A stretch of 64,000 nt of DNA from an uncultured Cyclobacteriaceae bacterium (GTDB lineage Bacteria; Bacteroidota; Bacteroidia; Cytophagales; Cyclobacteriaceae). The notes under the pieces are model-generated. The model saw only the letters and a list, made by a program, of their open reading frames with translations, was not told where the DNA came from and ran no database searches. Position 1 is the stretch's first letter; each line of letters begins with the position of its first letter. The translations under genes and the position numbers were made by a program. This document shows positions 56,791-64,000 of this stretch, one piece after another. The stretch is taken from assembly GCA_943788235.1 (NCBI GenBank), contig CALSPM010000005.1:804944-868943 (forward strand). The letters run 5' to 3'.

Positions 56791-58517
56791 TTAGGGCAAA
56801 CTTTGAGCTTGTCTCCGATCATTACTACATCATTGGTGCGCCTGTTGAGTTGCATTAAGTACTTGACAGTCATATTATGTTTAACCGCAATACTATAAAA
56901 AGAGTCTCCTGCTTGCACTGTATAAATATTGGATTTGCTCGCTTTAGGTGGTCTTTTTCGAGTCGAAAAAATATATAATTCTTGGCCGATGTTCAAGGTA
57001 TCATTTTCATTGATTTCATTAAATGTTCTTAGGTCTTTTACTGATACATTATATTTTTTAGCAATAGACCAGAGCGATTCTCCTTCCACCACAGTATGAA
57101 TATTTTTGACTGTCGATATTTTTTTTTTCACTGTTGTAGAGGTTTGAATGATTTTATCTGACTTTTCTGGTTGCTCTTCAATGTCGATCGTAGCAGTATT
57201 CATTTCTTTTTTTTGTTCTTTCTTATGGTATTGAATGGGTGTATTTTTAGGTCTTTTCGCATTGAGCCATAAAACCCTATCAATTTCTATTTTTTCATTT
57301 GAGGTTATGCGATTCATGGTCATTAATTTATTTAGTCGTAGGGCATAGTTCTGGGAAATGGACCAAAGGGTTTCTGATTTTTCTACGATATGAAAACCAA
57401 TTTTCGATTTCGATTTTTTTGACTCGAGATAGTAAATAGTATTCGCTTTTATTGGATCCTGAGGATTGAGGTCATTGTATTTGATAAGCAGTTTGATTGA
57501 AATCCCTGCTTCTGCAGCAAGAGAATTAAGGTTATTAGAATTACCTGATAAAATAACCTTTAAGTCATTAAATTTCAGGTTCTTTGAATTGACATCTGAG
57601 AGGCCTGGCACCATTTCAAAAGGATATATTTTTTCTTCAATCTTGGTCCTTTCTACAGCTGGTTTAGATTCAATCTCTGCTACGACTTTGGACAACATTT
57701 TGTTTTTGACTTTTTGCTGAGTAGGAATTAATACGACATAGGTTTTGTCTTCAGGAATTTCTCCAGTACGGATCCATTTATTGTATGTTTTGATCAAATC
57801 CACATCAAGTTCAAATTCCTTGGCTATCCAACTTAGATTTTTATTCGCCCCCTTTTTGAATTCAATCAGAGATAAGTTCTGAGAATGCTTGTCATTGATC
57901 CGATCTTGAAAGGCGATTTTATGAGCGATGAACTTCTTCACATACCAATGGGTAGAAGAATTAATTTCTAACCTTCTAGCGCCATAATTTGATTTATTCA
58001 TGTATTTGCGAGCACCCCCCATCCCTGCTTGATAGGCAGACATGGCATAAATCCAATTGTCTACTAAGAAATTGTGTCTTTTCAGATACGTTGCAGCTCC
58101 ACGAGATGAAGCGACGATATTTTTTCTTTCGTCTATATGTTTGTCTACGCGTAAACCTACTTCACGCGCTGTGAAATCTTTGAATTGCCAAAAACCAACG
58201 GCATCAGCAGAAGATATCGCATCAGAGACCAAGCCACTTTCCTGAATAGCAAGGTATTTAAAATCTTCAGGAACCCCTTCTTCCTTGAAAACGCGTTCTA
58301 TAACAGGAAAATAAAGCAGCATGCGGTCCACTTTCATTTGATAATACTTAGGACTACTGGTAAGGGAATTGACTTGCTGTTGAATCTCAGCCATCACATT
58401 TCTCGACAAAACAAGTTTCATGTTACCAAAATTAACTTCTTTGGTAACCACAGGTGTACCATTGGCTCTAATTGTGAATACATGCAGAAGGCATATTATG
58501 AAGAAATTAATTTTCAT
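56787..58517 (-). CDS. LysM-containing membrane-bound lytic transglycosylase (MltD-like)
   Basis: 576 residues with a signal peptide (INFFIICLLHVFTIRANG). Transglycosylase SLT domain at about 60-200: PVIERVFKEEGVPEDF, catalytic Glu 93 in LAIQESGLVSDA, GFWQFKDFTAREVGL and AMSAYQAGMGGARKYM. C-terminal LysM repeats near 375-420 (ETLWSISQNYALRL), 472-518 (ESLWSIAKKYNVSV) and 532-575 (DSFYSIAVKHNMTV), plus a weaker one near 320. It cleaves peptidoglycan glycan strands. Its start overlaps the end of the upstream methyltransferase gene by four bases. Confidence 0.93.
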   Translation of the reverse strand: MKINFFIICLLHVFTIRANGTPVVTKEVNFGNMKLVLSRNVMAEIQQQVNSLTSSPKYYQMKVDRMLLYFPVIERVFKEEGVPEDFKYLAIQESGLVSDAISSADAVGFWQFKDFTAREVGLRVDKHIDERKNIVASSRGAATYLKRHNFLVDNWIYAMSAYQAGMGGARKYMNKSNYGARRLEINSSTHWYVKKFIAHKIAFQDRINDKHSQNLSLIEFKKGANKNLSWIAKEFELDVDLIKTYNKWIRTGEIPEDKTYVVLIPTQQKVKNKMLSKVVAEIESKPAVERTKIEEKIYPFEMVPGLSDVNSKNLKFNDLKVILSGNSNNLNSLAAEAGISIKLLIKYNDLNPQDPIKANTIYYLESKKSKSKIGFHIVEKSETLWSISQNYALRLNKLMTMNRITSNEKIEIDRVLWLNAKRPKNTPIQYHKKEQKKEMNTATIDIEEQPEKSDKIIQTSTTVKKKISTVKNIHTVVEGESLWSIAKKYNVSVKDLRTFNEINENDTLNIGQELYIFSTRKRPPKASKSNIYTVQAGDSFYSIAVKHNMTVKYLMQLNRRTNDVVMIGDKLKVCPN

Positions 58518-59152
58518 TTTTTTCTCAGGATCATTAAACCGTCACGAATGGGAAGTAAAAGATTATCAACCCTCGTGTCTTGATGAACAAAATTGTTAAA
58601 TAATTTCAAAGACTTTGTTTTTTTATCTGTTTCATTTTCATCAACAACTTTTCCGTCCCACAATACATTATCGACAATAATAAAACCTGTGGGCTTTAAT
58701 TTAGGGAGTACCATTTCATAGTAGGTCAAATAATTCTCTTTATCGGCATCAATGAATACGAGATCCCAGTAGGCTTCAAGTTTGGGAATAATTTTAAGTG
58801 CATCACCGGTTTTAGTGATAATTTGATGATTGAACCGTGATTTTGAAAAATGAGCTTTCGTTCTCGAAGCAATTTCTTCATTGACATCAATAGTAGTAAT
58901 GGTGCCATCTAAGGCCAATCCTTCGGCCAAGCAGAGGGTCGCATAGCCCGTGAAGGTTCCAATTTCAAGAATTTGTTGAGGTCGGAGCATATGGCTTAAA
59001 AAGGAGAGGAGTCTTCCTTGAAAATGACCACTGAGCATCCTTGGATTTAAAACGTGAAGATGGGTATCTCTGATAATTTCTTTTAACAAGGGGTCTTCAG
59101 TTGAACTATTAGCCTCTACATATTGCTTGATTTTTACCGGAAGGAAATCCAT
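58514..59152 (-). CDS. Class I SAM O-methyltransferase (caffeoyl-CoA type)
   Basis: 212 residues. SAM-binding motif ILEIGTFTGYATLCLAEGL, motif TTIDVNEE, DLVFIDADKENYLTYYE with the metal-binding Asp, and IIVDNVLWDGKVVD. Bacterial members of this group (TrmR/YrrM-like and small-molecule types) use SAM on hydroxyls of small molecules or tRNA; the substrate cannot be told. Coupled (ATGA overlap) to the transglycosylase gene. Confidence 0.92.
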   Translation of the reverse strand: MDFLPVKIKQYVEANSSTEDPLLKEIIRDTHLHVLNPRMLSGHFQGRLLSFLSHMLRPQQILEIGTFTGYATLCLAEGLALDGTITTIDVNEEIASRTKAHFSKSRFNHQIITKTGDALKIIPKLEAYWDLVFIDADKENYLTYYEMVLPKLKPTGFIIVDNVLWDGKVVDENETDKKTKSLKLFNNFVHQDTRVDNLLLPIRDGLMILRKK

Positions 59153-59174
59153 AATTTAAATCTAACTAGATTAA

Positions 59175-60407
59175 TTAATGAGGCATGAAAGTCAATGAAC
59201 TCATTTGGTCAACTTGTAATGCCTCCTCGGCGATTTCTCTAAGTTCGAGGGCAGTAATAGAGTCAATTTTTTTAAAAACTTCATCCAGAGATGGGATTTT
59301 ATTTAGGTCCAAAAGACTTTTTGCCATCATCAACATCATGGCATTATTATTTTCTTCAGACATAGCCATCTGCCCTTTGAGTTGCCCTTTGGCAGCACGA
59401 AGTTGCCCTTCACTCAGTGTTTGATTTCGAAGTTTCTTTATTTCTTTTAAAACCAGCGCTTTACTCCGTTTGAAATTGGCGGGATCCGTCGCAAAACCAA
59501 TACTGAAAAGTCCAATGTCCGTGTAAGATAAGAATTGGGCCTCCACTCCGTAAACAAATCCGTGTTTTTCTCGAAGGCTCAAGTTTAATCTTGAGTTCAT
59601 AGCGGGCCCACCTAGAATATTCGTTAATAAATAAAAAGGAATGCGTTTGGGATCATGCAGGCTGTAAGTAGGCAATCCCATAAGGTGGTGGACTTGTGAG
59701 ATTTCTCTATTTTTTGACTGATGATGGGCTTGATAAGCATTAAATATAGGCCTTTTTTGGATACCTAATTGGGCTTCTAGAGGAGCTACATGCTTATTAA
59801 TCAGTCGATCTATTTTTTTTGAGGAAATATTACCTAGACTTGAAAATACGATTTTTTCAAAATTAACATGGGCTTTAATAAATTGAATAAAATTAGCTTT
59901 TGAGATGGATTTGACCGATTGCTCCGTTCCTAAAATATTACCTCCCAAAGGGTGCTCATGGAAGATGATTTCGTCAAATTCATCCATAATGGCATCTTCA
60001 GGCGTGTCTTGATACATAGACATTTCTTCAAGAATCACTTGGCGTTCCTTTTCAATCTGTTTCTCAGGAAAAGCTGAATTGAATACAATATCAATCAGGA
60101 GCTCAACGGCTTTTTCTATGTGAATATCTAAAATAGAGGCATAAAAGCAAATTTTTTCTTTTGTGGTGTATGCATTGAGTTCTCCTCCAAGTGATTCCAA
60201 TCTATTGATAATATGGAATGATTTTCTTTTATGAGTTCCTTTGAAGGCCATGTGTTCCCAAAAATGGGTAATACCTTTCTGGGTACTGTCTTCATCTCTA
60301 CTACCAATATCCAGCATGATGCCTACATGGGCAATTTTGGTGTAATTGATTTCTTTATGAATGGTTCTCACCCCGTTGGATAATTCGCTGTAATGATATT
60401 CCTGCAT
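59175..60407 (-). CDS. M16 family zinc metallopeptidase
   Basis: 410 residues. Inverted zinc motif HFWEH (residues 48-52) with the downstream glutamate in ILEEMSMYQDTPEDA, followed by the second, inactive-type domain with NSRLNLSLREKHGFVYGVEAQF. This is the single-chain processing-peptidase-like type (PqqL/YmxG group) seen in bacteria. It begins the minus-strand run with the methyltransferase (22-base gap) and the transglycosylase. Confidence 0.93.
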   Translation of the reverse strand: MQEYHYSELSNGVRTIHKEINYTKIAHVGIMLDIGSRDEDSTQKGITHFWEHMAFKGTHKRKSFHIINRLESLGGELNAYTTKEKICFYASILDIHIEKAVELLIDIVFNSAFPEKQIEKERQVILEEMSMYQDTPEDAIMDEFDEIIFHEHPLGGNILGTEQSVKSISKANFIQFIKAHVNFEKIVFSSLGNISSKKIDRLINKHVAPLEAQLGIQKRPIFNAYQAHHQSKNREISQVHHLMGLPTYSLHDPKRIPFYLLTNILGGPAMNSRLNLSLREKHGFVYGVEAQFLSYTDIGLFSIGFATDPANFKRSKALVLKEIKKLRNQTLSEGQLRAAKGQLKGQMAMSEENNNAMMLMMAKSLLDLNKIPSLDEVFKKIDSITALELREIAEEALQVDQMSSLTFMPH

Positions 60408-60510
60408 CTGTTGATTAAGCCTAAGTATTTTAACTAAAATATTTTATTCTCTTTTTTAGTTCCTTGGAATAATTGTTTTTGGATCATTGGATTGATTAAT
60501 TTAGCTGATT

Positions 60511-61497
60511 ATGAGACCCAATCGCATACTGATTATTCAAACTGCTTTTATTGGAGACGTGGTTCTTGCCATGCCTTTGATTGCGCAAATGCGCTTGTTT
60601 TCCCCAAAAGTAGCTATAGATTTTTTGGTTAGGAAAGGAAATGAAAGCTTACTTGCCGATGACGCAAGAATACAAAATATTTTGATTTGGGACAAAAAGG
60701 AAAAAATTAAGAATTTAATTAAATTGATTAGAGAAGTTAGAAAAGTAAACTATGATGTAATCATTAATGTTCAAAGGTTTTATTCTATGGGTTTACTGAC
60801 CCTATTGGCCCATGCTAAAGTCAAAATAGGATTCGATAAAAATCCCTTTTCTTGGAGTTTTGATCATGCCATTGCCCATTCATTGACGGACCAAGTTCAT
60901 GAGGTGGATAGAAATTTGGAATTATTGAAGCCCTTAGGTATCCTAGCTAAGTTGAAGCCAGAATTACAGGTGAGTAAAGCTACGTTTGCCTCTGTTGAAA
61001 AGTATAAAAAAATACCCTATATTACTGTTGCACCAGCTTCTGTATGGAAAACTAAGCAGTTTCCGGTACATAAGTGGATTGCTTTTATTAAGGCCATTGA
61101 ATCCCAGTTGGCCATTTATATCATTGGTGGTCCTGATGATAAGAAACTAGGAAATGAGATCCAACAACAAACCCATTCGGGCGTAGTAAATCTATGTGGG
61201 ACCTTAAATTTACTACAATCGGCTGCCCTGATGGCAGGTGCTTTGATGAACTATATGAATGACTCGGCACCCATGCATTTGGCATCCGCCATCAATGCTC
61301 CGACCACGGCGATATTTTGTTCAACCATTCCAGCGTTTGGTTTCGGTCCATTGGCCGATGATCGCGCGGTCATAGAGAGTGATCAAAAATTAGCTTGCCG
61401 GCCCTGTGGGATCCATGGATCCAAGGACTGTCCTGAAAAACATTTTGATTGTGCCGAAAAAATTTCAGTTAAATCACTTGTAGCACGTCTCCCTTAG
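60511..61497 (+). CDS. Glycosyltransferase family 9 (heptosyltransferase-like)
   Basis: 328 residues, GT-B fold: RILIIQTAFIGDVVLAMPLI, VIINVQRFYSMG, ITVAPASVWKTKQFP, the donor site LMNYMNDSAPMHLASAINAP and the C-terminal Cys-rich segment ACRPCGIHGSKDCPEKHFDC. It likely transfers heptose or a similar sugar in lipopolysaccharide core synthesis. The Cys-rich end is very like that of the GT9 at 4285-5298. Divergent from the M16 gene; followed by pepP after 46 bases. Confidence 0.92.
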   Translation: MRPNRILIIQTAFIGDVVLAMPLIAQMRLFSPKVAIDFLVRKGNESLLADDARIQNILIWDKKEKIKNLIKLIREVRKVNYDVIINVQRFYSMGLLTLLAHAKVKIGFDKNPFSWSFDHAIAHSLTDQVHEVDRNLELLKPLGILAKLKPELQVSKATFASVEKYKKIPYITVAPASVWKTKQFPVHKWIAFIKAIESQLAIYIIGGPDDKKLGNEIQQQTHSGVVNLCGTLNLLQSAALMAGALMNYMNDSAPMHLASAINAPTTAIFCSTIPAFGFGPLADDRAVIESDQKLACRPCGIHGSKDCPEKHFDCAEKISVKSLVARLP

Positions 61498-61543
61498 TGT
61501 TTTGATTAATGTCAAATAAATTTTAAACCTAGATTCAAGTATC

Positions 61544-62833
61544 ATGAGATATCACAAAATAGATACCCACCTTTTTGTTGAAAATAGACAGCGATTAAGT
61601 GAGCGTCTACCCCCTCATTCAGTGGTGATTCTCTTGTCTAACGATCGAATGCCGACGAATGCTGACGGTACCCTACCGTTTAAGCAAAACAGTAATTTAT
61701 TTTATTTGACGGGTATTGATCAAGAAGATTCAATCTTGGTACTCGCCCCTCATCACCCCAATGAGAAGTTGAGAGCACAACTCTTTCTGACAGAGACCAA
61801 TGCACATATTGCAGTATGGGAGGGCCACAAATTATCAAAAGAAGAAGGGACTGCCTTGTCGGGTATCGAAGAGATTCATTGGACTTCTAATTTTGAAGCT
61901 TCGTTAAAAGAAATTCTTACCGAATGCGATCAAGTATATTTATATCAGAATGAGCATTTGAGAGCCGAAACTAAAGTTCAGACGGCTAATGAGCGCTTTA
62001 CTAAAAAAGTCAAGAAAGATTATCCGTTGCATCAATTCAACCGTTTGGCACCCTTGTTGTATGACCTAAGAATGATTAAATCTGATGTTGAAATCGATCT
62101 AATTAAAGAGGCTTGTCGTATCACAGAATTGGGGTTCCGGGCCATTTTGCCCGTTGTGAAGCCGGATGTTTGGGAATTTGAAGTGGAGGCAGAATATTTG
62201 CGCCATTTTTTAAGGAATCGAGCAACGGGATTTGCTTATGAGCCCATTATCGCAGGGGGGACCAATGCCTGTATTTTACATTATACGATGAATGATCAAA
62301 AATTAAGTACCGGGGACCTATTACTTATGGATGTAGGGGCAACTTATGGAAATTACAATGCAGATATGACGCGAACCATCCCGGTTGATGGTCAATTTTC
62401 AGCAAGGCAGAAACAGATATACAACGCCGTACTTCGTGTCAAAAAGGGAGCAACGAATCTGCTGAGGCCAGGATGTTTGATCTCTGAATATCACCTAAAA
62501 GTAGGAGCGATGATGACAGAAGAACTTTTGATTTTAGGCTTATTGACTTCAAAAGAGGTAAAGAGCCAAGATCCAAAATGGCCTGCCTATAAAAAATACT
62601 TTATGCATGGGACTTCACATCATTTAGGTTTAGATGTTCATGATGTGGGCATTGTAAACAAAAAAGTAGCAGCGGGGATGGTTTTCACGGTAGAACCAGG
62701 CATTTATTTGCCAAAAGAAGGATTTGGCGTCCGGTTGGAAGACGACATTTTGATAGCAGAAAATGGAAATATGAACTTAATGGAAGATATTCCTATCGAA
62801 ATAGATGAGATAGAAAATTTAATGAACCACTAA
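61544..62833 (+). CDS. Xaa-Pro aminopeptidase (M24B)
   Basis: 429 residues with the aminopeptidase P N-terminal domain (SNLFYLTGIDQEDSILVL, WEGHKLS) and the pita-bread catalytic domain with the five metal ligands in LLMDVGATYGNYNADMTRTIPV (split over two strands), HGTSHHLGLDVHDVG, FTVEPGIYLP and GVRLEDDILI. It releases N-terminal residues before proline. Cytosolic. Part of a plus-strand series that continues to DUF4290 and murA. Confidence 0.94.
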   Translation: MRYHKIDTHLFVENRQRLSERLPPHSVVILLSNDRMPTNADGTLPFKQNSNLFYLTGIDQEDSILVLAPHHPNEKLRAQLFLTETNAHIAVWEGHKLSKEEGTALSGIEEIHWTSNFEASLKEILTECDQVYLYQNEHLRAETKVQTANERFTKKVKKDYPLHQFNRLAPLLYDLRMIKSDVEIDLIKEACRITELGFRAILPVVKPDVWEFEVEAEYLRHFLRNRATGFAYEPIIAGGTNACILHYTMNDQKLSTGDLLLMDVGATYGNYNADMTRTIPVDGQFSARQKQIYNAVLRVKKGATNLLRPGCLISEYHLKVGAMMTEELLILGLLTSKEVKSQDPKWPAYKKYFMHGTSHHLGLDVHDVGIVNKKVAAGMVFTVEPGIYLPKEGFGVRLEDDILIAENGNMNLMEDIPIEIDEIENLMNH

Positions 62834-62864
62834 TTCTTTTAAAATACCTACTTTTACAATTAAT

Positions 62865-63524
62865 ATGGAAGCAATGGAATATAATACAGAACGTAAACAC
62901 TTAATTTTACGAGAATATGGCAGGAATGTACAACGAATGGTCGCTTATCTAGCCACTATTGAGGATCAAGAAAAACGCAATAGTTATGCGGCCACATTGG
63001 TTGAGTTGATGAAAAGTATCAATCCCAATGTAAAAGATGTACCTGAATATGATCATAAGGTATGGGATGATTTATTCATTATCTCCGGATTTAAGTTAGA
63101 CGTGAAAGGGCCTTACGCACCACCGGCTCCCGAGGTCTTGGTCAAAAAGCCAGATAGAGTGGTTTATAAATACAATAAAATAAAGTTCAAGCATTATGGC
63201 CGTAGCTTGGAAATTCTCATCGAGAACGCTATGAAGCTTACCGATGAGCAAAAGATTAAAGGGGCCGTGATTGCTATTGGACGTCTCATGAAATCATTTT
63301 ATCAGACGTGGAATAAGGAGGAAATCAGTGATCAACTCATTATGAAAACTATTGAAAGGCTATCCGATGATCATTTGAAAATGGATCTTGAAGAGGTCAC
63401 AGAGTTTAAATTATTTGATTCTTCGAGAAAAGAAAATTTCAATCGAAACAGGCCTAGATCCTTTCATCAGAATAAAAATCAGAATAGAAGGCCGAATCCG
63501 AATCAGATTAAACGTAGACGCTAA
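62865..63524 (+). CDS. DUF4290 protein
   Basis: About 216-219 residues; ATG codons at 62865 and 62874 are both possible, the second giving the common MEYNTERKHL start. Helical protein with REYGRNVQRMVAYL, DHKVWDDLFIISGF and FKHYGRSLEILIENAM, ending in an Asn/Arg-rich basic tail (RPRSFHQNKNQNRRPNPNQ). The family is restricted to Bacteroidota and lies immediately before murA, as here (2-base gap). Function unknown; the basic tail suggests nucleic-acid or membrane contact. Confidence 0.92.
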   Translation: MEAMEYNTERKHLILREYGRNVQRMVAYLATIEDQEKRNSYAATLVELMKSINPNVKDVPEYDHKVWDDLFIISGFKLDVKGPYAPPAPEVLVKKPDRVVYKYNKIKFKHYGRSLEILIENAMKLTDEQKIKGAVIAIGRLMKSFYQTWNKEEISDQLIMKTIERLSDDHLKMDLEEVTEFKLFDSSRKENFNRNRPRSFHQNKNQNRRPNPNQIKRRR

Positions 63525-63526
63525 TA

Positions 63527-64000
63527 ATGGCATCTTTTCTAGTAGAAGGCGGCACCCGTTTGTTAGGAGAGATCACTCCACAAGGGGCTAAAAATGAAGC
63601 GCTCCAAGTAATTTCTGCAGTATTATTAACGAATGAGACGGTTCATATCCACAATGTTCCTGAGATCAGGGATGTAAAAAGCCTTATTGAGTTATTGATT
63701 GACTTTGGCGTTGAAGTAGAAAAAACGAATATCAATGCTTACAAATTTACCGCAAGAAATGTCGATTTAGACTATTTAGAAACAGATCAATTTCTCAAGA
63801 AAGCAGCTACTTTGAGGGGATCGATCATGTTATTAGGACCCCTTTTAGGTAGGTTTGGGATCGGAAAAATGTCGAAGCCTGGGGGAGACAAAATTGGTAG
63901 GCGAAGGGTAGATACCCATTTTGTAGGGTTCGAAAAGTTAGGAGCTACTTTTCATTATGACGGTAGCGCAGGATTTTATACTGTGGATGGGAAGCATCTC
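63527..64000 (+). CDS. murA: UDP-N-acetylglucosamine 1-carboxyvinyltransferase (3' end cut off)
   Basis: First 158 residues of MurA, running off the window. Starts ATG two bases after the DUF4290 stop: ASFLVEGGTRLLGEITPQGA with the conserved Lys-Asn pair (K22, N23) of the enolpyruvyl transferase fold, then LRGSIMLLGPLLGRFG and KPGGDKIGRRRVDTH. It transfers enolpyruvate to UDP-GlcNAc, the first committed step of peptidoglycan synthesis. Catalytic Cys lies at about residue 115-120 of standard MurA; in this sequence that loop reads FGIGKMSKPGGDKIG, without a Cys (Asp-type or GKMS variant). Confidence 0.92.
   Translation, partial: MASFLVEGGTRLLGEITPQGAKNEALQVISAVLLTNETVHIHNVPEIRDVKSLIELLIDFGVEVEKTNINAYKFTARNVDLDYLETDQFLKKAATLRGSIMLLGPLLGRFGIGKMSKPGGDKIGRRRVDTHFVGFEKLGATFHYDGSAGFYTVDGKHL

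Noticed and set aside
57466..58583. Several plus-strand readings antisense to the LysM transglycosylase gene
   Set aside because: The minus-strand gene has a full set of conserved motifs; the antisense readings have none.
1..64000. CRISPR array, tRNA, rRNA, prophage, insertion sequence or defence island
   Set aside because: No spaced direct repeats, cloverleaf, transposase, integrase or known defence genes were seen on either strand.

Overview
The window looks like a chromosomal stretch from an AT-rich member of the Bacteroidota, probably a marine-type Cytophagales or Saprospirales relative; no genus is claimed. The signs are families found mainly in that phylum (DUF5916 surface proteins, a TonB plug protein with macroglobulin-like domains, DUF4290 next to murA, DUF6122, DUF4915/TIGR03032), start codons without clear Shine-Dalgarno sequences, and a few -7 boxes of the TAnnTTTG type. 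I found no rRNA, tRNA, CRISPR, prophage or insertion sequence.

Layout. 1-5.3 kb: the end of an M28 peptidase, then minus-strand SixA phosphatase, two paralogous lipoproteins, a DUF4915 protein and a GT9 glycosyltransferase. Two gene fragments between the lipoproteins are the scar of an old tandem duplication. 5.6-12.7 kb: a secreted orphan, pyrR-pyrB, purB, a flavin/2Fe-2S reductase, a membrane protein and a hydrolase. 12.7-22.4 kb: mostly broken genes (TerC, a lipocalin/META-like secreted protein, pirin, a PPP-type phosphatase, a TspO-like protein and a small membrane protein), interspersed with an intact bestrophin-like protein, a CotH-like protein, a desaturase, two small membrane proteins and cspA. 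22.8-42 kb: sugar and surface functions: sulfatase, galM, a multidomain PQQ-type sugar dehydrogenase lipoprotein (frameshifted), two tandem DUF5916 proteins (the second with three frameshifts), a TonB-plug protein, a KAS III enzyme, a PqqB-like hydrolase, an AraC regulator and galK. 42.3-50 kb: MarC, an aldehyde dehydrogenase with DUF779, DUF6122, an S9 peptidase, a Gfo/Idh/MocA oxidoreductase and DoxX. 50.3-64 kb: a small anchored protein, thioesterase and SDR cluster; a VOC/asparaginase/epimerase cluster; dnaX; a LysM transglycosylase/O-methyltransferase/M16 run; GT9; pepP; DUF4290; and the start of murA.

The strongest unusual signals are: the duplication scar at 1.1-4.3 kb; about fifteen gene-breaking lesions, including three nonsense codons; two A11 tracts (in dnaX and in the 50.3-kb gene) after which the natural reading continues in the -1 frame; and a 51-residue repeat in the DnaX linker. 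No clear new defence or mobile system was found. The most suggestive functional grouping is a secreted CotH-like kinase followed directly by a secreted PPP-type phosphatase (16.4-18.7 kb).
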